Positions 1 through 6,312 of a stretch of DNA of 9,041 bases are shown here, in pieces. Below the pieces are notes generated by a model. The model ran no database searches, was not told where the DNA came from, and was given only the letters and a program-made list of their open reading frames with translations. Positions within the stretch are counted from its first letter, which is position 1. Each line of letters starts with the position of its first letter. The stretch is from an uncultured Chitinophagaceae bacterium. GTDB lineage: Bacteria > Bacteroidota > Bacteroidia > Chitinophagales > Chitinophagaceae. The stretch is from positions 1-9,041 of the forward strand of contig CAMLEM010000048.1 of NCBI GenBank assembly GCA_946479005.1. The letters run 5' to 3'. The translations under genes were made by a program, and so were the position numbers.

Positions 1-135
1 AGCAAGCCCGCATATCTTCACATCTGCGAAGGGGCAACGCGTTTATCTGATGGGAGGACTGACTCAACCAGCGGCAAACTGGCGGCCTACCTGGTTACGG
101 ATTTCGTAAAAGCCCTTACCATTTTTGATCAGTAG
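1..135 (+). CDS. C-terminal end of an upstream gene (partial), unidentified
   Basis: Reading frame 1 is open from the first base to a TAG at 133-135 and gives 44 residues. They read like real protein: YLHICEGA near the start, then GKLAAYLVTDFVKAL near the end. The N-terminus and most of the gene lie outside the window. The pattern of a HICEGA segment followed by a GKLxAYLVTDFVKA helix faintly recalls the tail of ureohydrolase (arginase or formimidoylglutamase) proteins of Bacteroidota. That is recollection from a short tail, so I leave the product open. The last 7 bases overlap the 3' end of the convergent TPR gene, leaving no room for a terminator between them. Confidence 0.6.
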   Translation, partial: SKPAYLHICEGATRLSDGRTDSTSGKLAAYLVTDFVKALTIFDQ

Positions 136-1853
136 GCCGCGGCGGTAAATTCAATATCCGAAAGTTGTTTCGCCTTATTGAAACGTGCCATCACGGCCGA
201 CGCCTCCCGCGTTTGATCCAGCGCTTTATGTGCCTGGTAGAGTCCATATAGCGACCAGGGATTTTCATTATTCCGGTATAGATCTTTTTCAAAAGCCAGT
301 TTTGCCTGTTCAAATTGCCTGGCCACGAGAAATGCATTTCCCAGGTATTGACCCGGGTTCAATAACCAGTCGCGGGGTTCATTATAAACCATCTTCTCTT
401 CTATGGCTACGGCTTCCCTGAAAGCTTCTATGGCTTTATCGTAATCCACCCGGCGCAGGGCAATGCTCCCGATCAGTATTTGCCGTGCCACCTGGGCACT
501 CTCGAGCGCTGAAGAAAATGGAGTTAAAGGAAGGGCAAGTCGCGGTTCTTCCATTAATTTCTCCATCACACTGAGTTCCTCGCGGGCTCCTTTCAGATCC
601 TTTTTCCCTACGGCAGCCATACCCCGTGCAAAATGATATAGCACCCTGGAGTGAGTATGGGCAACGGGGGGAGAGGGGATTTTCAGGATCTCGTCCCATT
701 TTCCGAATTTGACATCCACCAGCACGGGTGTGGAGTGAATATAAAGAATGGTGTTACCCAGGGCGCCTTCCAGGTCCAGGTATTCTGCGGGAATGCTCTC
801 CCTGGTGGCGATCGCAGACTTTTTCGCATACTCATACCTGCCGGCAAGCAGTGCATTGTTTGTTTGCATATGCCTGTTATGTATCTCGTAAAGAAATACA
901 TTGGCGGTAACGGGTTCATAAACACGGATCATTTTATTAAATCCATCAACTGCTTTTTCATTCACCACGGTCCCTTTGTCGTATTGCCCCGCTCTCAGGT
1001 AAATATGTGAAGGCATATGAACTGTATGTGACAAGCCTGGCGTCAGCGAACCCAGCCTGTCGGCACTGGGGAGGGCGAGTTTGTAGAAAGGCGAGGGTTC
1101 CATTACGTGGATATAATAATGATTGGCGCCCGGATGTTTGGGCGTATGGGCAAGAAGCCGTTCCAGGATCTCGCGGATCTCTGGTGTCCAGGGCCTGGGT
1201 TCGCCATTGATCTCCCAGAGATCCCAGGGATGTTGCAACATCAGCGCATCTGCATACAAAGCTGCTACATCTGCATCGCCAGGGAATGCGTCATAGGCCT
1301 TTCTCATCGCGTCGACGTAGTCCTGGTTCAGTGATTCCCTCGATCTCGTTGAATCTTCAGAATACCGTTGCACCTGCGCCTTGATCAGCAGTTTTTCTTT
1401 TTCAGAGGCTTTCGATAAAAGGGTCATTGCCTTCCGGCTGCTAGCCAATGCCTCGGGTGAAGCGGCATAACCGATATCATTGATATTTGGACCATAGCTG
1501 AGCGCCTGTGCCCAATGAACCATCGCGCAGCCGGGGTCGAATTTCGCAGCTTTCTTGAATGAAGCCATCGCTTCGATGATATGGAAGGCATAGTACATAT
1601 TGATGCCCTGGTTGAAGTAGACCTGGGCACTATCGCTGGTTGTAGTGATTTTCCATTGGTAAGGCCCGGCACCGGGGACCAGGGGTATATCGGCTTCTTC
1701 CATCAACTGCTGGAGGGATTCCCAATCGGGCCCGCAACCAATGATTCCTTTCTTTTCATTGACCCCATTTTTAGAAAACTTTCCGTGGGTAAACGCAAGC
1801 AGGAGCAGGGCGCATCCAAAAGCTCCGCATACAAAGGTTAATCGCTGCCTCAT
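129..1853 (-). CDS. TPR-repeat protein with N-terminal membrane anchor or signal
   Basis: This 574-residue protein begins with a hydrophobic segment (about residues 5-22, rich in Leu, Ala and Phe). It is probably a signal peptide or membrane anchor; I see no lipobox. TPR-like helical pairs are visible at about residues 77-110 (YFNQGINMYYAFHIIEAMASFKKAAKFDP in short pieces), 187-207, 284-304, 460-485 and 500-560. Two His-rich blocks stand out: HYYIHVMEPS at 245-254 and HTVHMPSHIY at 276-285. I recognise both as hallmarks of a widespread TPR family of unknown function, and the length suits that family. TPRs normally mediate protein-protein contacts; no catalytic activity can be assigned. It lies 32 bp downstream of the ABC-F gene on the same strand, so read-through transcription is likely. 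The ATG at 1853 is chosen because it places the hydrophobic segment at the N-terminus; no clear Shine-Dalgarno precedes it. Confidence 0.9.
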   Translation of the reverse strand: MRQRLTFVCGAFGCALLLLAFTHGKFSKNGVNEKKGIIGCGPDWESLQQLMEEADIPLVPGAGPYQWKITTTSDSAQVYFNQGINMYYAFHIIEAMASFKKAAKFDPGCAMVHWAQALSYGPNINDIGYAASPEALASSRKAMTLLSKASEKEKLLIKAQVQRYSEDSTRSRESLNQDYVDAMRKAYDAFPGDADVAALYADALMLQHPWDLWEINGEPRPWTPEIREILERLLAHTPKHPGANHYYIHVMEPSPFYKLALPSADRLGSLTPGLSHTVHMPSHIYLRAGQYDKGTVVNEKAVDGFNKMIRVYEPVTANVFLYEIHNRHMQTNNALLAGRYEYAKKSAIATRESIPAEYLDLEGALGNTILYIHSTPVLVDVKFGKWDEILKIPSPPVAHTHSRVLYHFARGMAAVGKKDLKGAREELSVMEKLMEEPRLALPLTPFSSALESAQVARQILIGSIALRRVDYDKAIEAFREAVAIEEKMVYNEPRDWLLNPGQYLGNAFLVARQFEQAKLAFEKDLYRNNENPWSLYGLYQAHKALDQTREASAVMARFNKAKQLSDIEFTAAAY

Positions 1854-1885
1854 ACGCTGGTTTTAATACCTAAAAGGTACAACAT

Positions 1886-3850
1886 TCACCCGGAAGCCTG
1901 TTGTTGTTCGAGCTGTAGGATGCGGTCGAAGGTTTTTTCGTATTCCTGGTTCAGGCGGGCAATCTCCGTTTCCGTTCTCTTGTAGGCGGTTTCGGTCTCC
2001 AGGAATTTCTGTTTATCTGAATATACATTGGGGTCTGTGAGGGAAAGTTCAAGTTCTGCTTTTTCCCGGTTCAGGGTAGCAATCTTTTCTTCCAGTTGCT
2101 GGAAGTTCTTCTGCATCCTTTGCAATTCTTTCTTCGCTTCTTTATCAATGGCCTTCGGTTTTGGGGCTTCTTTGAGAACCGCCGTTTTTTTCTTTTCTGC
2201 GACCGGGCGCGCATTTTCTTCCACCACCGGCTTCTTCTCCTGTTTTTTTGAAGCCATTCTTTCCTTCCATTGTGTCCATTCATCATAGCCGCCCTTGAAT
2301 TCCTTCACCTTCCTGTCCTCTATCTCCCAGATCTTATTGGCGGTTTTTGAAATGAAGTAGCGGTCGTGGCTCACCAGGATCAGGGAACCCTCATATTTGT
2401 TCAGGGCTTCGATCAATAGTTCGCAGCTGTGAATGTCGAGGTGGTTGGTTGGCTCATCCAGCATCAGGAAATTCGCTTTACTGACGATGGTCTTTGCCAG
2501 CGCCACCCTCGCTTTTTCTCCACCGCTGAGTATCCGGATCTTTTTATCCGCGTCGTCACCACTGAAAAGGAAACAGCCCAGGAGAGATCTCAATTCCAGG
2601 TCTGTCATCTGGCTCCCGCATTCCTTCATCTCTTCCAGTATGGTATTGTCGAGGTCAAGCGCTTCCAGCTGGTGCTGGGCATAGAAGCTTTCCTCCACGT
2701 TATGCCCCCATTTTCTTTCTCCGGAAAACGTTTCTGTGCCGGCTATGATCCGAAGTAAGGTTGACTTCCCTTTCCCATTTGCACCGATCAGCGCGATCTT
2801 ATCGCCCCGGTCGATCTCCACGGAGCTGTTTTCGATGATCACATTCTCCCCAAATGATTTTGAGACATCCTTCAATTCAACAAGCACTCTTCCCGGCACC
2901 TTATCCACCCTGAAATTGATCCTCATATTGGGCCTTTCCAACTCGGCATCTTCGATCCTTTCCAGTTTTTCAAGTCGCTTTAGGATACTTTGCGCCATCG
3001 CTGCTTTGCTGGCCTTTGCACGAAACCTGTCGGCGATCCTTTCCTGCTGGCGGATGTAGTCCTGCTGGTTTTCGTAGGCCTTTTGCTGAAGATCGATGCG
3101 GATGGCTTTTTCTTTTTCGTAAAAATCATAGTTGCCGCTATAGATATGGAGTTGTTGCTGGTACAATTCCACGATGCGGGTGACCATTCGGTTCAAAAAA
3201 TATTTATCGTGGCTCACGATCACAACGGATCCTGCATAATGCTGCAGGTATTTTTCCAGCCATTCTATGGAAGGAAGGTCGAGGTGGTTTGTCGGTTCAT
3301 CGAGAAGGAGAAGGTCAGGTTGCTGCAGGATCATCTTTGCCAGTAACACGCGCATCCTCCAGCCTCCGCTGAATTCCTTGTAAGGCCGGTTCAGCTCACT
3401 GTTGGAGAATCCCAGCCCCTGCAGAACCTCTTCTGTCCGGTGATGTATGTTATAACCGCCCAGGGTTTCCAGTTCGTGAAGCTTGTCGCTGTATTCGTGG
3501 AGGGTCTTTTCGTCGCCTGTGCGTTCCAGTTCCTTACCGATGATCTCGATCTCCTTTTCCAGCTCCAGTACTCTTTCAAAAGCAGAAAGGGCCACGGATA
3601 ATATGGAATCATTAGTGTCAAAGCTCAGAAGATCCTGGTGAAGGTAACCTATGCTGGTATTCCTGCTTCTTTCCACGGTACCGGAAGAAGGCTGGTATTC
3701 ACCTACCAGCAGTTTCAGGAGCGTCGATTTGCCGGTGCCATTGTAACCGATCAGCCCGATCCTTTCGCCGGGTTGAATATGCCAGGTGGCATCTTCCAAT
3801 ATGGTTCTTGCTCCAAATTCAAAGGTCACATTCTGTAATCCGGCCAGCAT
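1886..3850 (-). CDS. ABC-F family ATPase (Uup/YdiF-like)
   Basis: This 654-residue protein has two ABC ATPase domains in one chain and no membrane segment, the architecture of ABC-F proteins that act on the ribosome. Domain 1 shows Walker A GYNGTGKS (35-42), signature SGGW (161-164) and Walker B LLLLDEP (180-186), followed by SHDKYF. Domain 2 shows Walker A GANGKGKS (356-363), signature LSGGEKAR (441-448) and Walker B FLMLDEP (461-467), followed by SHDRYF. Both catalytic glutamates (DEP) are present. The charged helical linker between the domains (about 240-315) corresponds to the P-site tRNA-interaction region of this family. The C-terminus has a Lys/Glu/Ala-rich tether (about 530-570) and a predicted coiled coil (about 570-650) like the Uup C-terminal domain. 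Known ABC-F roles are translation-factor activity and, in some members, resistance to ribosome-targeting antibiotics. Nothing here marks this copy as a resistance type; a housekeeping role is likelier. Confidence 0.96.
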   Translation of the reverse strand: MLAGLQNVTFEFGARTILEDATWHIQPGERIGLIGYNGTGKSTLLKLLVGEYQPSSGTVERSRNTSIGYLHQDLLSFDTNDSILSVALSAFERVLELEKEIEIIGKELERTGDEKTLHEYSDKLHELETLGGYNIHHRTEEVLQGLGFSNSELNRPYKEFSGGWRMRVLLAKMILQQPDLLLLDEPTNHLDLPSIEWLEKYLQHYAGSVVIVSHDKYFLNRMVTRIVELYQQQLHIYSGNYDFYEKEKAIRIDLQQKAYENQQDYIRQQERIADRFRAKASKAAMAQSILKRLEKLERIEDAELERPNMRINFRVDKVPGRVLVELKDVSKSFGENVIIENSSVEIDRGDKIALIGANGKGKSTLLRIIAGTETFSGERKWGHNVEESFYAQHQLEALDLDNTILEEMKECGSQMTDLELRSLLGCFLFSGDDADKKIRILSGGEKARVALAKTIVSKANFLMLDEPTNHLDIHSCELLIEALNKYEGSLILVSHDRYFISKTANKIWEIEDRKVKEFKGGYDEWTQWKERMASKKQEKKPVVEENARPVAEKKKTAVLKEAPKPKAIDKEAKKELQRMQKNFQQLEEKIATLNREKAELELSLTDPNVYSDKQKFLETETAYKRTETEIARLNQEYEKTFDRILQLEQQQASG

Positions 3851-3878
3851 CCTGAGGGTCGTTGTGTTTTAAGAGCTG

Positions 3879-3886
3879 CAAAAATA
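3879..3886 (-). promoter_or_regulatory. Putative Bacteroidota -7 element for the ABC-F gene
   Basis: On the minus strand this reads TATTTTTG, a full match to the Bacteroidota -7 consensus TAnnTTTG, 28 bp before the ATG at 3850. No TTTG is seen at the expected -33 spacing, so the call rests on one element plus its position between the upstream terminator and the start codon. Confidence 0.35.
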
Positions 3887-3938
3887 ACGAACCTGTCCTG
3901 GTTTGATGCCGCCATCTTATCAAGCGGCCAACGCATAC

Positions 3939-3972
3939 AAAAAAAACAGGGGCCTCCAAAAAGAAGACCCCT
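3939..3972 (-). terminator. Intrinsic terminator after the T9SS cargo gene
   Basis: On the minus strand AGGGGTCTTC and GGAGGCCCCT can pair over 10 bp, including two G-U pairs, around a 5-T loop (plus-strand arms 3963-3972 and 3948-3957). After one G comes a run of eight Ts (plus-strand As 3939-3946). It lies 26 bp past the stop codon at 3999 and should separate this gene from the downstream ABC-F gene. Confidence 0.85.
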
Positions 3973-3998
3973 TTCGTAACTGATAAAAAAAGCAAGGT

Positions 3999-5414
3999 TC
4001 ACTGGACCACGATCTTATCAGTCACATTTATTTTATTGGCTTCACTGGTAATGCGGATCAGGTAGTTTCCTTTCACCGAAAGTTCGGGGAAACGGAATTC
4101 CTCAACCTGGGCGCCGCCGTTGATGTTAACTTCTTTGGTCCCAATGACACGACCCGTGATGTCGAGCAATTGCACCCGGTACCGTCCCACGGGTTGCTCC
4201 GTGAATGAAAGTCTTACGATGCCTTCAGTAACAGGATTGGGATATACGGCAATGCCTGGCTGTACGATCCGGTTTGTGGATTCGGTTCTCGCGGTGACAT
4301 TCTCATCCTCTTCTTTGGCGGTTGTGCTGGCCGGCTGCTCTGTTTCTTCTTTTTCTTTCTTCTTTTTGGAGAAGGCAAGGTTTCCATTGGCCAGGTCGGA
4401 AGCATTGAACACGGCCGCTCCGTCGGTCATCCTTTCCGCCTGCAGTGTATTCAGATCGAGGCGGAAATATCCGAGGGTGGATTCCGAACTTGCCAGGATC
4501 ACCTTGCTGCCTTCTTCCACCATTGCGCCATTGGTCGAGAAGCCCTGGGGCAGGCCCTTGATGGAACCTTTATAAATGGCAACCTGCGATTTGATATTTA
4601 CCTGGTAAACGTGACGATAGGCCGTGATCAGGTAAAGGTTCCCGTTGTGATCGGCCACCATATCACCACCATAGTTCCCGTTACTATGAACGGAACGGGT
4701 GTTGGCGGGATCATCGGTGAGGGAGCCGAGTTCGGTGATGACCGGTTTTTTTCCTGTTGTGAAGCGGATGAGATTCCTGGCATCATTGGTCAGTGCATAT
4801 CCATTACCATCCGATGCGATCACCATTCGCGTGACCTGGTTGTTCACGTCGTGCATTCCTTTCACTTTTCCAAAGTCTTCATTCTCGAAGAAATAAACCT
4901 TGTTTGACTTCAGGTCAATATAACGAAGCTGGTTAATGCCCATAGGAGTGTAATACAACCGGTCGTGCTTCTCATCCAGGGCGCAGGCTGCGGAGTTGGT
5001 GGCAAAGGGATCTGTCATAGAGATCCGGGGAGCATTACGAACATAAATCACTTTCCTCACCGTGCGGCCAGGATCCAGTTCCTCGTCGAGGTTCACCACT
5101 TTTTTGGGTGTCTTCACAATGGTCAGTTTTGCAGCCGGGGTCGGAGCTGCGGTTTCGGTCCCGGCCGTTTCAATGGGTTGGCCGGTCCGCGCATTCAGGG
5201 GCTTCGTTTCCTGGCGGCTATCGTAAACCTGTTTTAAAACTTCCCCGGTTTGGAGATCCACGAGACGGACTTCTTTCCATCCCCTGGCTCCTTTTTCTAC
5301 CGCGGTGATGGCATAGCCTGTGGTCTTTGTGGTTTTCGATCTTTTGTTTTTCTGTGCGTTCACAGAGGGAACGATGGCGATCGCTCCCAGTAGGAGTAGA
5401 ATTCTACATTTCAT
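3999..5414 (-). CDS. Secreted beta-propeller-like protein with T9SS type A sorting domain
   Basis: This 471-residue protein starts with a signal peptide (residues 1-20: Lys and Arg, then a Leu/Ile/Ala core, cleavage probably after VNA). Next come a basic stretch, a region of about 30-70 with KEVRLVDLQTGEVL, and a Thr/Ala/Pro-rich linker (about 83-97). Residues 140-345 hold repeated units of the type DxxxRLYY...YIDL, GNGYALTND and GNLYLITAYRHVYQVN, which look like beta-propeller blades. A Lys/Glu/Thr-rich linker (348-380) leads to the C-terminal sorting domain (about 386-471) with VYPNPVTEG, LLDITGRVI, GNYLIRI and a final VVQ. Such domains direct outer-membrane export through the type IX system, usually with cleavage on the surface. 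The cargo function is unknown; I see no catalytic motif. It has its own putative promoter and terminator, suggesting monocistronic expression. Confidence 0.9.
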   Translation of the reverse strand: MKCRILLLLGAIAIVPSVNAQKNKRSKTTKTTGYAITAVEKGARGWKEVRLVDLQTGEVLKQVYDSRQETKPLNARTGQPIETAGTETAAPTPAAKLTIVKTPKKVVNLDEELDPGRTVRKVIYVRNAPRISMTDPFATNSAACALDEKHDRLYYTPMGINQLRYIDLKSNKVYFFENEDFGKVKGMHDVNNQVTRMVIASDGNGYALTNDARNLIRFTTGKKPVITELGSLTDDPANTRSVHSNGNYGGDMVADHNGNLYLITAYRHVYQVNIKSQVAIYKGSIKGLPQGFSTNGAMVEEGSKVILASSESTLGYFRLDLNTLQAERMTDGAAVFNASDLANGNLAFSKKKKEKEETEQPASTTAKEEDENVTARTESTNRIVQPGIAVYPNPVTEGIVRLSFTEQPVGRYRVQLLDITGRVIGTKEVNINGGAQVEEFRFPELSVKGNYLIRITSEANKINVTDKIVVQ

Positions 5415-5433
5415 AACATTTGGTTTTATTAAT

Positions 5434-5464
5434 TTAAACTACGATATATTTCGTTGACTCCAAA
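5434..5464 (-). promoter_or_regulatory. Putative Bacteroidota promoter for the T9SS cargo gene
   Basis: On the minus strand TTTG (plus 5461-5464) is followed after exactly 19 bases by TAGTTTAA (plus 5434-5441). These fit the -33 TTTG and the -7 TAnnTTTG elements, with two mismatches at the end of the latter. The -7 box ends 19 bp before the ATG at 5414, leaving a short leader. Confidence 0.45.
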
Positions 5465-5491
5465 AAATAATGGTTCAGCGGTAAGGGGAGT

Positions 5492-5529
5492 GGGATGAAA
5501 GGTTCCGGGGGTGGGGCCTTCCTCATCCC
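5492..5529. repeat. Intergenic inverted repeat (bulged dyad)
   Basis: GGGATGA (5492-5498) matches TCATCCC (5523-5529), and the adjoining AAGG (5499-5502) pairs with CCTT (5517-5520) if CC at 5521-5522 is bulged. The result is an 11-bp stem around a 14-base G-rich loop. No T-run follows on either strand, so it is not an ordinary terminator. It lies between the two divergent putative promoters, about 30 bp upstream of the minus-strand -33 box. It could be an operator or an RNA structure; the rest of 5415-5666 shows only the putative promoters. Confidence 0.4.
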
Positions 5530-5600
5530 GGTCATATTAAGGGGCGTGCAGAATCGTAAGCCACAGGTTTTCTTGCCGGAACATAACTCCCGAACAAAAA

Positions 5601-5630
5601 TTTCATACAGGCACCATCCTTGTATTTATG
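5601..5630 (+). promoter_or_regulatory. Putative promoter for the PepSY-like gene
   Basis: TTTC (5601-5604), 18 bases, then TATTTATG (5623-5630): each element is one base from the Bacteroidota TTTG and TAnnTTTG consensus. The -7 box ends 36 bp before the ATG at 5667, a plausible leader length. With two mismatches this is suggestive only. Confidence 0.3.
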
Positions 5631-5666
5631 GCCACGGATGAAGATTATTAAACTAAAAACAGAATT

Positions 5667-6203
5667 ATGAAGAAGGTAATTTTTTTAGGTTTCCTGCTGG
5701 CGTCGGTGGGCGCGCTTTCCGCGCAGGAAGTAACGATGTACAGGGTGCACAATCCAAATAACACCACAACGGTGACAACGATCACAAACCCTCCGGTAGT
5801 GATGGTTCCCCAACATATCAACGCACAATTTGTGACCCGGCACCCCGGGATAACCGTGATCGAATGGGAACCGATGGATACCTGGTGGAGGGCTTCTTAC
5901 CTGGCAGATAACAGGATCACTTATGTGTATTACAATGATGCAGGGCTTGATTTTAATGTAGCGCTGCCTGTATTGCATAACAGTGTTCCCGAAGAGGTGG
6001 TGGCTACCGCGATCGAACAATATGGGCCGGCTTTATATGGTTTGTCTACAATGAAGAATGCGGAAGGAGAATTGATCTACCAGGTGCACCTGATTGAGAA
6101 TGGTAATTCGAGGATGACCTGGATCGATGCGAAAGGAACGGAGATGACGAATGTGTTCAGGAATAGCGATGATGAAGATGACGCAATGACAATGAACCGC
6201 TAA
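5667..6203 (+). CDS. Small secreted PepSY-like domain protein
   Basis: This 178-residue protein has a clear signal peptide (MKK, then a hydrophobic core to residue 19, cleavage near ALSA/Q). A Thr/Asn/Pro-rich stretch (29-45) leads into a domain at about 48-158: INAQFVTRHPG, VIEWEPMDTWWRASY, ITYVYYNDAG, a VALPVLHN segment, VPEEVVATAIEQYG, then IYQVHLIENG and WIDAKGTEM. This order (F..xxP..W, Y, VYY..G, LP, V..I..Y, Y.V.L, D..G) matches the PepSY-like fold (DUF2874 type) common in secreted Bacteroidota proteins. The molecular role of that family is not settled; inhibitor-like or binding functions have been proposed. The C-terminus is acidic (NSDDEDD, 166-172). It appears to be a single-gene unit: a 252-bp divergent region upstream and a strong terminator downstream. 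Confidence 0.9.
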   Translation: MKKVIFLGFLLASVGALSAQEVTMYRVHNPNNTTTVTTITNPPVVMVPQHINAQFVTRHPGITVIEWEPMDTWWRASYLADNRITYVYYNDAGLDFNVALPVLHNSVPEEVVATAIEQYGPALYGLSTMKNAEGELIYQVHLIENGNSRMTWIDAKGTEMTNVFRNSDDEDDAMTMNR

Positions 6204-6238
6204 GTTTGTTTTCATTTCCAGGGTTATTCTTCGCTATG

Positions 6239-6277
6239 CGGCAGGAAAAGAGGGATCTTTTTTCCTGCCGTTCTTTT
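6239..6277 (+). terminator. Strong intrinsic terminator after the PepSY-like gene
   Basis: CGGCAGGAAAA (6239-6249) is perfectly complementary to TTTTCCTGCCG (6260-6270). The stem extends inward by a G-U, an A-U and a G-C pair to a GGAT tetraloop (6253-6256), giving 14 bp. TTCTTTT (6271-6277) follows. The A-rich left side of the stem suggests it could also work on the other strand. It starts 35 bp after the stop codon and ends 35 bp before the caspase-family start, so the two plus-strand genes should be separate transcripts. Confidence 0.88.
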
Positions 6278-6312
6278 ATGGAATTATTTAATTTTAGCGA
6301 AAGAAGTCCCGG

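Noticed and set aside
1871..1878. TACCTTTT on the minus strand as a promoter -7 box for the TPR gene
   Set aside because: One mismatch to TAnnTTTG, no TTTG at the right spacing, and a position within a 32-bp same-strand gap where read-through is the simpler explanation.
4120..4575. A 151-codon plus-strand frame opposite the T9SS cargo gene
   Set aside because: It is antisense to the sorting domain and linker; the long Ser/Phe runs are the complement of the Lys/Glu-rich linker codons.
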